Below are positions 1 through 8,102 of a stretch of 64,000 nt of DNA, piece after piece (the first letter of the stretch is position 1; every line of letters begins with the position of its first letter). The translations under genes and the position numbers were made by a program. The stretch covers positions 493,501 through 557,500 of the forward strand of contig NZ_WVRN01000001.1 of assembly GCF_013112245.1 (NCBI RefSeq), written 5' to 3'. The notes beneath the pieces are model-generated. The model did no database searches, was not told where the DNA came from, and saw only the letters and a program-made list of their open reading frames with translations. This DNA is from Ruegeria sp. HKCCD4315. Its GTDB lineage: Bacteria; Pseudomonadota; Alphaproteobacteria; Rhodobacterales; Rhodobacteraceae.

Positions 1-757
1 GAGCAAAGATTTCGCCAATTACCCATGCCTTGCAGGCAAGACGGTTCTCATTACAGGCGGGGCCGGAGGAATTGGTGCGGAAACTGTAAGGGCCTTTGCC
101 AATCAGGGGGCCAAGGTCGGGTTCCTAGACCTCAATGCTGAGGCTGGGCTTGCGCTGCTGTCGGACTTGGAAGGCGAGCACGCGTTTACCCAATGCGATT
201 TGCGCGACATTGAGGCGATGAACGCCGCAATGGGGCAGTTGGTTGAAGAGTTGGGTGAAGCGGATGTGTTGGTCAACAATGCCGCCCATGATGACCGCCA
301 CGACTGGCGCGATGTGACGCCTGAGTATTGGGATGAGCGTATGGCGACCAATATTCGCCACATGTTTTTTGCCATTCAGTCGGTGGCTCCCGGCATGATC
401 GCGAAGGGTGCAGGCTCGATCGTCAATATCGGGTCAAACTCATGGTGGGAGGCTGGGGCGGGTTTCCCGGCTTATGCTACGGCCAAGTCAGCAGTCCACG
501 GCCTGACCCGCACGATGGCGCGCGAGTTGGGCGATTATCGAATCCGTGTGAATGCGGTCGTGCCCGGCTGGATCATGACCGACCGTCAGAAAGACTTGTG
601 GGTCACGCCCGAAGCGCTGGCCAAGCAGGTGGACCGGCAATGCCTGCCGGACCCGATTGAACCGGTTTATGTCGCCCGAATGGTGCTGTTTTTAGCCTCG
701 GACGACGCCGCTATGTGCAGCGCCGGGAACTTCATGGTCGAAGGTGGTTCGATCTGA
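1..757 (+). CDS. SDR-family NAD(P)-dependent oxidoreductase, 5' end outside window
   Basis: Short-chain dehydrogenase/reductase. The reading frame is open from base 2, so the true start lies left of the window. The coenzyme-binding TGGAGGIG motif is encoded at about 53-76, an NNAA motif follows mid-protein, and the catalytic Ser and YATAK (Tyr/Lys) are near bases 430-490. It ends 27 bp before the isomerase-like gene on the same strand, so the two probably share a transcript. The neighbourhood of inositol/sugar enzymes suggests it oxidises a sugar, polyol or sugar acid. The substrate cannot be read from the sequence. Confidence 0.9.
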   Translation, partial: SKDFANYPCLAGKTVLITGGAGGIGAETVRAFANQGAKVGFLDLNAEAGLALLSDLEGEHAFTQCDLRDIEAMNAAMGQLVEELGEADVLVNNAAHDDRHDWRDVTPEYWDERMATNIRHMFFAIQSVAPGMIAKGAGSIVNIGSNSWWEAGAGFPAYATAKSAVHGLTRTMARELGDYRIRVNAVVPGWIMTDRQKDLWVTPEALAKQVDRQCLPDPIEPVYVARMVLFLASDDAAMCSAGNFMVEGGSI

Positions 758-784
758 GAACGTCGAAACATCTGGAGAGCTGAC

Positions 785-1564
785 ATGCCTAGACCCTTTC
801 AGCTTGCGGCGTGCGCTGAAATGCTTTGGCTAGACAAACCCATAGACTGGCGTGCCGCGCGGCTGACCGAAATGGGGTTTGGTGTGGGCCTTTGGAACTG
901 GCCTTCGTGGGATCTGGGCAAGCTCGAAAGCGTTGGCGCGAACTACACGATCATGAACGGGTATCTTCAGGGGCGTCTTGCGGATGATGAAGGGGCTGAA
1001 ATGTTGCTGCGATCTGCGCGCGAGACAGCGCAGGTTGGCAAGCGCTTGGGTGTGGATCGTCTGAACCTACACGGTACTGGTTTGGGCGATGGTGGAATTC
1101 CCATCTGGCAACATGACGTCGTGACCGGTGACATGTGGCTGACAGCGCGCGACACGCTGCAACGTATCTGTGATCTGGCGGAACAGGAAGATGTTGTTTT
1201 CACGTTGGAAAACCTAAACCTGCTGGACCATCCCGGCTGTCCCTTTGGGTCGACCGAAGACGTTCTGGCTCTGGTTTCGTCTGTCAATCATCCACGTCTG
1301 CGCATCAATCTGGATCTATATCACACGCAAATCGGTGAAGGGGATCTGGTCCGTTGGTGCAAGAAATGCCTGCCATGGATCGGAGAAGTTCAGGTTGCTG
1401 ACAATCCCGGCCGGTGTGAACCCGGAACCGGTGAGATCAATTATGCCGCCGTTGCAAGGGCGCTGGATGACATGGGGTATCATGGACCTGTCGGTCTGGA
1501 GGCTTTCGCAGCAGACAACCCGGAAACGGCGCTTGAGGCCTTCCGGGTTGCTTTTACGATTTAA
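785..1564 (+). CDS. Hydroxypyruvate isomerase-like TIM-barrel sugar isomerase/epimerase
   Basis: 259-residue protein of the xylose-isomerase-like TIM-barrel family (AP endonuclease 2 fold), closest in pattern to hydroxypyruvate isomerase (Hyi). Conserved metal and substrate elements include LENLNL (Glu), INLDLYH (Asp/His), VADNPGRCEPGTGEINY and the C-terminal GLEAF (Glu). An ATG follows a GGAGAGC ribosome site. It does not resemble inosose dehydratase IolE closely, so its role in the adjoining inositol-type pathway is uncertain; it may interconvert a keto-sugar or hydroxypyruvate. Its stop lies 15 bp from the convergent aldolase gene, with no room for an independent terminator. Confidence 0.8.
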   Translation: MPRPFQLAACAEMLWLDKPIDWRAARLTEMGFGVGLWNWPSWDLGKLESVGANYTIMNGYLQGRLADDEGAEMLLRSARETAQVGKRLGVDRLNLHGTGLGDGGIPIWQHDVVTGDMWLTARDTLQRICDLAEQEDVVFTLENLNLLDHPGCPFGSTEDVLALVSSVNHPRLRINLDLYHTQIGEGDLVRWCKKCLPWIGEVQVADNPGRCEPGTGEINYAAVARALDDMGYHGPVGLEAFAADNPETALEAFRVAFTI

Positions 1565-1579
1565 AGGCGCTCGCGGACG

Positions 1580-2419
1580 TTATCGTTGGGGTGGCGCGCC
1601 AAAGGCACGGATTACGGTGCGGGCAGCGGCCTCGACCGGGTCGTGGGTTTCCTTCAGTATGGTGACCCGATCAAACCTTTCAGGATCACGATTGACGGCG
1701 TCTCGCATGGCGTGACCAAACGCCATACGCAGTTCCGTCCCGATGTTGAACTTGCAGATCGAGGTCTCTCGTGCCAGTTTGCTGCGCTGTTCTACCGGCA
1801 CGCCTGACCCGCCGTGAATGACCAAAGGCACCTCGGTCAAGGCATCAATCTCGGCGATGCGCGCCTCGTCCAGGCCACCTTCTTTGTTCTGCTGCAAGTG
1901 AACATTGCCAACCGAAATCGCCATCGCGTCCACCCCGCTTTCACGTGCGAATTTAGCGGCTTCCTCTGGGTCCGTTCCGTTCGATCCTTCGCCGCCCGAA
2001 TATCCGACAAAGCCGATTTCGCCTTCGCAGGAAATCCCTGCTGCGTGGGCCATTTCGGCAATTGCGGCGGTCTCGTCAATATTCTGTTGCAATGGCTTGC
2101 GGGACCCGTCGAACATCAAAGAGGTAAACCCGCTGTCCAGCGCGATCTTGCAGTCTTCGAACGTGTACCCGTGATCCAGATGAGCCACGACCGGGACTGA
2201 GGCATTTTCGGCCAGATAACGGAACATCTTGCCTAAAATGGGAAGTGGTGTGTGTTCGCGACAGCTGGGTCCGGCCTGCAAAATCACAGGCGCATTCTCG
2301 GCTTCTGCAGCGGCCACATAAGCGCGCATGTCTTCCCAACCGAGGGTAACCAGCCCGCCAACGGCGTAACCCTGTTCATAGGCTGGTTGCAGGACGTCTT
2401 TCAGTGTGACGAGGGTCAT
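1580..2419 (-). CDS. iolJ: Class II aldolase, probable 6-phospho-5-dehydro-2-deoxy-D-gluconate aldolase
   Basis: 279-residue zinc-dependent class II fructose-bisphosphate aldolase fold. Likely metal and catalytic residues are visible: HLDH (His80, Asp82, His83), CEGE (near 131-134), His174 in GNVHL and His202 in HGGSG. Fructose-bisphosphate aldolase is the family name, but the position directly after iolB and iolC argues for the inositol-pathway aldolase, which cleaves 2-deoxy-5-keto-gluconate-6-phosphate to DHAP and malonate semialdehyde. The start overlaps the iolB stop by 4 bp (ATGA), implying translational coupling. A tagatose-bisphosphate-type substrate is the main alternative. Confidence 0.8.
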   Translation of the reverse strand: MTLVTLKDVLQPAYEQGYAVGGLVTLGWEDMRAYVAAAEAENAPVILQAGPSCREHTPLPILGKMFRYLAENASVPVVAHLDHGYTFEDCKIALDSGFTSLMFDGSRKPLQQNIDETAAIAEMAHAAGISCEGEIGFVGYSGGEGSNGTDPEEAAKFARESGVDAMAISVGNVHLQQNKEGGLDEARIAEIDALTEVPLVIHGGSGVPVEQRSKLARETSICKFNIGTELRMAFGHAMRDAVNRDPERFDRVTILKETHDPVEAAARTVIRAFGAPPQR

Positions 2420-3252
2420 TTGAACTTCGCGATCATGTCTTTGATGCCCGGGATCGTTTCGATCTGATAGGCATGTGTGGGTTGGAAATACTGCACCAGC
2501 GAGCGTTGGCTCAGCCCGCCGAGGATGGTGAAATAATACATCTCATAGCCCGGCAGAACGCAGCATGGATGATAGCCCTTGTCGATGCAGATCGTTGAGC
2601 CATCGACGATGTGATAGGCGTCACCGGGTTCGTTATCATCGCGTTGCAACATCTGTAGCCCCGAGCCCCAGTTGGGTTTGAAGCGGAAATTATAGGTCTC
2701 GTCGTGGCGCGTTTCGTCCGGCAGGCGGTTGGTGTCGTGCTTGTGGCTGGGAAAGCCCGACCAGCCGCCCTGACCAACTGTAAACAGCTCGCTCACCAAC
2801 AGGCGGCCGACTTTGTCGTGCTGTTTTTGCCCGAGGATATGCTTGATCTTTCGATGGGTTTTGGTGTCGTCGCTGCCGTATTGAACAAGGTCGTGCTGGC
2901 GCACATCAAACGGGTCCAGCACCTTGTCGTATTTGGCGCCGGCAATGAACACTTCGGTTTCATCTGACACGCAAACCATTTGCACTTTCGCGCCGACAGG
3001 CACATAGACGCCTTCGGGTTCGCCATCCCAGACATCTTCGCCCCGGTTACCCAGTTTCGGGAAGGCAACGCCTTCAACGTCCACATCGACACTGCCGGTG
3101 GCTGGTACGATGCAGGTTTCATAGCCGGGAACCTGGTATTCGAACGCCTCACCCTTTTTCAGCTTAACGATGTTGAAATAATTCAGCGGAACCGTTGGGT
3201 CATCGGCATCGACGATGGGCTTGTTCTGATTGTCATAGGGCGCGATGTGCAT
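2416..3252 (-). CDS. iolB: 5-deoxy-glucuronate isomerase
   Basis: 278-residue bicupin protein of the IolB family, converting 5-deoxy-D-glucuronate to 5-dehydro-2-deoxy-D-gluconate in myo-inositol breakdown. Family features are the N-terminal GEAFEYQVPGYETCIVP stretch, the GNRGEDVW motif, and the central FPSHKHDT metal-binding cupin motif followed by ETYNFRF. Length is typical of IolB. It lies 9 bp after iolC and overlaps the aldolase start, so iolC-iolB-aldolase form one minus-strand operon covering three consecutive steps of the pathway. Confidence 0.9.
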   Translation of the reverse strand: MHIAPYDNQNKPIVDADDPTVPLNYFNIVKLKKGEAFEYQVPGYETCIVPATGSVDVDVEGVAFPKLGNRGEDVWDGEPEGVYVPVGAKVQMVCVSDETEVFIAGAKYDKVLDPFDVRQHDLVQYGSDDTKTHRKIKHILGQKQHDKVGRLLVSELFTVGQGGWSGFPSHKHDTNRLPDETRHDETYNFRFKPNWGSGLQMLQRDDNEPGDAYHIVDGSTICIDKGYHPCCVLPGYEMYYFTILGGLSQRSLVQYFQPTHAYQIETIPGIKDMIAKFK

Positions 3253-3261
3253 GGGTGTCTC

Positions 3262-4242
3262 CTATGTGGTCGGGCCGGAGTGTGAGGCGAGGAACGCGTC
3301 TAATTCCGAGGTCGTGGGCATGGCTGGCGCGCATCCTGGCTGGGATACAACGATCGATGCGCAGGCCGAGCCGCGCATGACAGCATCCCTCAAGTCATGG
3401 CCCGCAGCAATTGAGGCCAATAGACCCGCCATGAAACTGTCTCCTGCCCCATTGGGTTTGACGGCCGTGACCGGATAGATGCCGGTTTCGATCTCTTGCC
3501 CGTCCAGCAGCGTGACGGCACCTTTTTCGCCCATTTTGTAGATGACGATCCGACCGGGTTTTTCTGCCAGCTGCTTGGCCTTGGCAAAGCCCTTGTCGAT
3601 ACCGCCAGCCATGAACCCGAACTCTTCGTCATTGCCGACGATCAGGTCGCTGGCTTCACCGGCCCGCGACAAGACTTCGGCGGCTACCTCGGGCGAAGGC
3701 CAGCTGTAGGGGCGGTAGTCGATATCGAATATGATTGGCAGGCCAACAGCTCGCGCGTTTTCGAACGCACGGAATGTGGCGCTGCGTGATGGTTCGGATG
3801 CAAAGACCGTGCCCGCCGAAATGACTGCCGAAAAGGACGAATAATCGACCTTGTCCATGTCCTCTTCGGTGACCTGAAAATCGACGGCACCGTTGCGGTA
3901 GATGACATTCTGAAAGTTTTCGGTCCGGCTTTCGTAGACGGCCAGCGACATACGGTATTCACCGCCCAAAACGCGGATATAGGTGGTGTCTACGCCATAG
4001 TGGCGCAAGCGGTTCAGGCAGAAGCGACCGACCGCATCGTCTGAGACTGACGTGATCAGAGAGGCCTGACTGCCCAATTTGACCAACCCGGCGCAAATAT
4101 TTGCTGAAGAACCACCCAGATCAGCATGGAAGGTGTCGGCGTCCTCGCTTTTGACACCGATCGGGTCCGCATACATATCCATGCCAGCACGCCCGAAAAC
4201 GGCGAAGCGGTTTCCTTTGATACCGTCTAACAAAGCGCTCAA
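3262..4242 (-). CDS. iolC: 5-dehydro-2-deoxygluconokinase (PfkB family)
   Basis: PfkB/ribokinase-family kinase that phosphorylates 5-dehydro-2-deoxy-D-gluconate. The N-terminal FAVFGRAGMDMYADP, the GGSSANIC substrate motif and the C-terminal PNGAGDSFMAG anion-hole/catalytic Asp motif are clear. I chose a TTG start at 4242 because GGAGGA lies six bases upstream and the protein then begins just before the conserved FGRAGMD strand. The longer frame from 4320 would add 26 poorly conserved residues and run into the divergent operator. There is no DUF2090 aldolase fusion, as found in some proteobacterial IolC; the separate aldolase two genes downstream fills that role. Confidence 0.88.
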   Translation of the reverse strand: MSALLDGIKGNRFAVFGRAGMDMYADPIGVKSEDADTFHADLGGSSANICAGLVKLGSQASLITSVSDDAVGRFCLNRLRHYGVDTTYIRVLGGEYRMSLAVYESRTENFQNVIYRNGAVDFQVTEEDMDKVDYSSFSAVISAGTVFASEPSRSATFRAFENARAVGLPIIFDIDYRPYSWPSPEVAAEVLSRAGEASDLIVGNDEEFGFMAGGIDKGFAKAKQLAEKPGRIVIYKMGEKGAVTLLDGQEIETGIYPVTAVKPNGAGDSFMAGLLASIAAGHDLRDAVMRGSACASIVVSQPGCAPAMPTTSELDAFLASHSGPTT

Positions 4243-4313
4243 GTCATGTCCTCCGGCAAAGTGGGGTGTGCAAAGTTTGGACCTTGCGCTGAATCGATTC
4301 ACACGATACTGAT

Positions 4314-4331
4314 TTTGCAACCGGTTGCAAA
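4314..4331. promoter_or_regulatory. LacI-type operator between iolC and the Gfo/Idh gene
   Basis: Perfect 18-bp palindrome TTTGCAACCGGTTGCAAA with the central CG step typical of LacI/GalR-family operators. It sits in the 112-bp divergent intergenic region between the iolC TTG start (4242) and the oxidoreductase ATG (4355), where one bound repressor could control both operons. A second copy of the core is at 7710-7721, upstream of the LacI-family gene. The repressor match is inferred, not shown. Confidence 0.8.
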
Positions 4332-4354
4332 TGATATGTTCGGAGCCGTTGCAG

Positions 4355-5458
4355 ATGCCTGAAATCGGAATTGGAATTGTGGGTGGCGGCTATATGGGCA
4401 AGGCTCATTCCGTTGCCATGTCGGCCGTTGGCGCGGTTTTCAACACCGCATTAAGGCCCCGGCTTGAAGTCATTTGTGCGTCCAGCCCCAAAAGCGCTGA
4501 ACGTTACCGCCTGGCCTATGGTTTTGAACGCGCGACTGACGATTGGCGTGTGCTGGTTAAAGACCCCATGGTCGAAGCCATTGTGATCGCCTCACCGCAA
4601 TCCACGCATCGTCAGATTGCCGAAGCAGCTTTTGGTCTGGGCAAGCCCGTGTTGTGTGAAAAGCCCTTGGGTGCATCGCTGGAAGACAGTCAGGCAATGG
4701 TTGCGGCGGCCGAAGCCGCAGGCGCTGTGAACATGGTTGGGTTCAACTATATTCGCACGCCCGCCAGCCAGTTTGCCCGCCAACTGATCGCCGATGGAGA
4801 GATCGGCGACATCACGTGGTTCCGGGGTGAGCACACCGAGGACTTTTACGCTGATCCGCAGGCCCCCGCCACGTGGCGCACAACGGGCATGGCCAATGGC
4901 ACAATCGGCGACTTGGCCCCGCATATGGTGAACGGAGCGATGGCCCTGGTTGGACCGATTGCTCAGGTGATGGCCGATGTGGAAACCGTGCATAAAACTC
5001 GGCCCGGAGGTGAAGTCACGAATGACGACCATGCCCAGATGATGTGCCGGTTCGAAAACGGCGTTATGGGCAACCTGTATTTCAGCCGCGTCGCGACGGG
5101 TCGTAAAATGGGCTATGCGTATGAAATATCAGGCACAAAGGGCGCAATCCGGTTCGATCAGGAGGATCAGAACGCGCTGTGGCTGTATAAGCGGGAAGGG
5201 CCCGAAGCCGCGCGTGGGTTCACCAAGATTCTGACAGGTCCCGCGCACCCGGATTATGAACCCTTCTGTCAGGGCCCGGGTCACGGCACCGGCTATCAGG
5301 ACCAGATCATCATCGAGGCCAAGGACTTTCTGCAGGCCATACACACCGGAGAAGCGATCTGGCCGACCTTCCGTGTCGGGCACGAGGTCAACCGCGTGCT
5401 GGCCGCCGCCTTGGCGTCGTCAGACCAGCGACAATGGAAAGACATCAGCGATTTCTGA
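4355..5458 (+). CDS. Gfo/Idh/MocA-family oxidoreductase
   Basis: 367-residue NAD(P)-dependent sugar or cyclitol dehydrogenase. The N-terminal Rossmann motif GIVGGGYMGKAHS, the CEKPLG signature (catalytic-domain Lys) and an HxxN-type HMVNGAM segment mark the family. I chose ATG 4355 with GGAG nine bases upstream; an in-frame TTG at 4325 would lie inside the operator. Inositol 2-dehydrogenase IolG belongs to this family, so this or the next gene is a candidate for the first inositol oxidation step. Sequence alone does not settle the substrate. Confidence 0.88.
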   Translation: MPEIGIGIVGGGYMGKAHSVAMSAVGAVFNTALRPRLEVICASSPKSAERYRLAYGFERATDDWRVLVKDPMVEAIVIASPQSTHRQIAEAAFGLGKPVLCEKPLGASLEDSQAMVAAAEAAGAVNMVGFNYIRTPASQFARQLIADGEIGDITWFRGEHTEDFYADPQAPATWRTTGMANGTIGDLAPHMVNGAMALVGPIAQVMADVETVHKTRPGGEVTNDDHAQMMCRFENGVMGNLYFSRVATGRKMGYAYEISGTKGAIRFDQEDQNALWLYKREGPEAARGFTKILTGPAHPDYEPFCQGPGHGTGYQDQIIIEAKDFLQAIHTGEAIWPTFRVGHEVNRVLAAALASSDQRQWKDISDF

Positions 5459-5490
5459 TCGCTCAATCTATGAAATTCTAAAGAGAGACG

Positions 5491-6630
5491 ATGACCATGG
5501 CTAAGTTGAGATGGGGCATGATCGGAGGCGGTGAAGGCAGCCAGATTGGGCCTGCCCATCGATTGGGCGCGCAGGCTGACGGGCTGTTTGAGTTTGCTGC
5601 TGGCGCGCTGGACCACCGGCCCGAAGCGGGCCGCGAATACGCGCAACGACTGGGTGTTGCTGCCGACCGTGCATATGGCAACTGGCAAGAGATGCTGGCG
5701 GGCGAGAAAGACCGGGATGATCGAATTGATCTGGTGACCATCGCCACGCCAAACTCGACTCATTTCGAGATCGCCAAGGCGTATCTTGAGGCGGGCTTTA
5801 ACGTGTTGTGCGAAAAGCCGATGACCATGACGGTTGAAGAGGGCGAAGAGATCGTCCGCGTCGCTGAAGCTTCGGGCAAGATCTGCGCGGTGAACTATTG
5901 CTATTCCGCTTACCCGATGGTGCGTCAGGCGCGTGCGATGGTGCGTGCAGGCGACATCGGCAAGGTGCGGTTGGTTGTGACGAACTTCAGCCATGGCCAC
6001 CATGGCGATGCGACCGACGCAGACAACCCGCGTGTACGCTGGCGCTATGATCCTGCGATGGCAGGTGTCTCGGGGCAGTTCGCAGATTGCGGTATCCACG
6101 CGCTGCATATGGCCAGCTTTATCTGCGATGACGAGGTGAAGACCCTTTCCGCCGATATGGCTTCGACCATCGCGAGCCGTGAACTGGAAGACGATGCAAT
6201 GATCAACTTCCGGATGGAGGGCGGCACGGTTGGACGCCTTTGGACGTCATCGGTGGCAATCGGGCGGCAACACGGCTTTGACATTCAGGTCTTTGGCGAA
6301 ACCGGCGGGTTACGCTGGGCGTCCGAGCAACCCAACCAGTTAATCTATACCCCGGTGGGTGGGCGCACTCAGATCATCGAAAAGGGTGAGGGCGGACTTC
6401 ACGACGAGGTTCAGCGCTTGTCTCGGGTCGCAATCGCGCACCCCGAAGGGTTCCCGCTGGCTGTTGCCAATATCTATTGCGATCTGGCCGATGCAATTCG
6501 TGGTGAAAGCCGGGATGGGCTGCCGGGGGCGGCTGATGGGGTCCGCTCCATCGCCGCTGTCCATGCGGCTGTTGCTTCGGGCAAAGCGGATGGTGCGTGG
6601 CAGGATGCCCGCCCGCCAATGTTTCGCTGA
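5491..6630 (+). CDS. Gfo/Idh/MocA-family oxidoreductase, second copy
   Basis: 379-residue dehydrogenase of the same superfamily as the preceding gene but clearly diverged from it. The Rossmann motif is MIGGGEGSQIGPAHR, the signature CEKPMTM, and the active-site region DCGIHALHMA contains the conserved Asp/His. It starts 32 bp after the first oxidoreductase, in the same operon, and its stop abuts the convergent LacI-family gene (6630/6631). Two paralogous dehydrogenases in one operon suggest two cyclitol or sugar isomers, or sequential oxidation and reduction in an epimerisation. Substrate unknown. Confidence 0.87.
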   Translation: MTMAKLRWGMIGGGEGSQIGPAHRLGAQADGLFEFAAGALDHRPEAGREYAQRLGVAADRAYGNWQEMLAGEKDRDDRIDLVTIATPNSTHFEIAKAYLEAGFNVLCEKPMTMTVEEGEEIVRVAEASGKICAVNYCYSAYPMVRQARAMVRAGDIGKVRLVVTNFSHGHHGDATDADNPRVRWRYDPAMAGVSGQFADCGIHALHMASFICDDEVKTLSADMASTIASRELEDDAMINFRMEGGTVGRLWTSSVAIGRQHGFDIQVFGETGGLRWASEQPNQLIYTPVGGRTQIIEKGEGGLHDEVQRLSRVAIAHPEGFPLAVANIYCDLADAIRGESRDGLPGAADGVRSIAAVHAAVASGKADGAWQDARPPMFR

Positions 6631-7629
6631 TCAGGGGCGGGGCCGCAACGTGCCCCGCTCAATCACCCGGCAGGGGAAAATACGGGCCTCGGGATAGCGC
6701 TGGGGCTCTTTCAACATCTCGACAACTAGATCGACGGATGAGGTAATGATCTGCTTGATCGGCTGGTGGATCGTCGTCAGGTCGATGCTTTCCCAGCGCG
6801 ACATTTCCATGTCGTTCAACCCAATGATTCCAACATCTTTGCCCGGCTGCAAACCGTGATCCTTCAGCGCTGAAAGTGCGCCAATCGACAGGATGTCGTC
6901 ACCGCAGAAATAAGCCTGGGCTGGGTTGTTGGTCAAAAGGCCCAGCATCTCGACCCGCCCTGCCTCGAAAGAGTAAGCCCCAGCAAAACAATGGTTTACT
7001 TCAATCTCCGGGTGCTCAGCCATCTCTTCCATAAAGCCGCGATGTCGATCCAGGGCCGAGGTCGCGTCTTTGGGCCCGCCCAGATAGCCGACGCGTGTGT
7101 ACCCGCGTGCCAAAAGTTCACGGGCGGCCATACGCCCGCATTCCACGTTGTCGATGCCGACGACATGCACTTCGGGTGAAGTGGCCGAACGTCCAAATGT
7201 ATGCACCACGGGCACGCCCGCGTCGTGAAAAGCTTTGGCAAAGCTCGGCGGCAGCGTTGACGACGCCACGATGGCAGCATCCACCGAGTATTGCCGCAAC
7301 ATGCGGACGGAATTGGCGGGCTCGGTCTCATCCGTTAGGTTCACGATCAATGGGCGCAGGCCGCGTTCCTGCAAGGCGCGTGTGAATTGATCGAAGACCT
7401 CAAGGAAAATGGGGTTGTGGAAGTTGTTCGAAATCAAGCCGATCAGCTTTGTCCGCCCCGTCGTCAAAGACGAAGCAAGTGCGTTGGGGCTGTAACCCAA
7501 TTCGCGCGCCGCTTTTTCGACTTTGCTGCGTGTTTTTGCCGAAACCGAAGCGCCTTCGGTGAAGGTGCGAGAGACAGCAGATCGCGAAACACCGGCAAGG
7601 GCAGCGACGTCTTTGAGTGTCACGCTCAA
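6631..7629 (-). CDS. LacI-family transcriptional regulator
   Basis: 332-residue repressor: N-terminal helix-turn-helix (LKDVAALAGVSRSAVSRTF), hinge with PNALASSLTTGRT, then a periplasmic-binding-protein-like effector domain. The start is taken as TTG at 7629 because GGAG lies six bases upstream and the protein then opens SVTLKDVA, as in relatives; a TTG at 7647 has no ribosome site. A palindrome at 7710-7721, about 80 bp upstream, suggests autoregulation. The identical core near 4322 links it to the iolC and oxidoreductase operons. The inducer is probably a cyclitol or pathway intermediate (inference). Confidence 0.9.
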   Translation of the reverse strand: MSVTLKDVAALAGVSRSAVSRTFTEGASVSAKTRSKVEKAARELGYSPNALASSLTTGRTKLIGLISNNFHNPIFLEVFDQFTRALQERGLRPLIVNLTDETEPANSVRMLRQYSVDAAIVASSTLPPSFAKAFHDAGVPVVHTFGRSATSPEVHVVGIDNVECGRMAARELLARGYTRVGYLGGPKDATSALDRHRGFMEEMAEHPEIEVNHCFAGAYSFEAGRVEMLGLLTNNPAQAYFCGDDILSIGALSALKDHGLQPGKDVGIIGLNDMEMSRWESIDLTTIHQPIKQIITSSVDLVVEMLKEPQRYPEARIFPCRVIERGTLRPRP

Positions 7630-7709
7630 GGGTGGCTCCAAGGGCAAAAGGGAAGGGGCATTGAGGCGATTGTCATTGTAAGTTCATTATGCATTATCGA
7701 CCAATTCCC

Positions 7710-7721
7710 GCAACCGGTTGC
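7710..7721. promoter_or_regulatory. LacI-type operator upstream of lacI-family gene
   Basis: GCAACCGGTTGC, a 12-bp perfect palindrome sharing the core of the operator at 4314-4331, followed by AAAA but preceded by CCC, so only one flank is conserved. It lies about 80 bp upstream of the TTG start of the LacI-family gene, consistent with autoregulation. Confidence 0.65.
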
Positions 7722-7921
7722 AAAACATCACAAGACAGATCTTCAGTCGTAAAATCTTCATCGAAATGTGAATTATGTGTTCCGAAACAGCTCGGACGCC
7801 AAGACTCTGCCTTTAGGTTCAGTTGCCTTGGCCTAAGACACACTGGAAACGGACGCAAATGCAACTGCGCTCAGCACCCAGTGATCAAAAAGGTCTATTT
7901 CGCGGAAATGGGCGCTGTGTG

Positions 7922-8013
7922 TTCAATTGAAACAGAACTCTTGGTATTTTCCGTCAAGGTCAGAAGAAAATCTTCGTTTTGGTTCATTTGAACACTGTGG
8001 TACTTCATGTGAA
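7922..8013. promoter_or_regulatory. Three TTCA-NN-TGAA palindromes upstream of ugpB (candidate GlpR sites)
   Basis: Three inverted repeats of the form TTCA-NN-TGAA lie at 7922-7931, 7982-7993 (extended to GTTCA/TGAAC) and 8004-8013. Their centres are 61 and 21 bp apart, close to whole helical turns, so the sites would face the same side of the DNA. The operon ends with a DeoR/GlpR-type repressor, a family that binds TTCG-type palindromes in enterobacteria. Assignment to that regulator is inference. The rest of the 473-bp gap between the LacI gene and ugpB holds the LacI operator and no believable gene. Confidence 0.5.
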
Positions 8014-8102
8014 CGTTACAGAATCGCTTTACAGGGCGGTCAGGCGTCAATCTTGACACGACCTGCCCCAACATTGCTTTGTGACCCAGCCTGGAGGATC
8101 CA

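Noticed and set aside
785..1564. Inosose dehydratase IolE
   Set aside because: The same TIM-barrel superfamily, but the conserved blocks (RINLDLYH, GRCEPGTGEINY) fit the hydroxypyruvate isomerase group instead.
1580..2419. Glycolytic fructose-bisphosphate aldolase
   Set aside because: The fold fits, but overlap with iolB and co-location with iolC favour the inositol-pathway aldolase; kept only as an alternative.
8053..8081. Sigma-70 promoter for ugpB from TTGACA at 8053-8058
   Set aside because: No acceptable -10 hexamer lies 16-18 bp downstream (GCTTTG at best).
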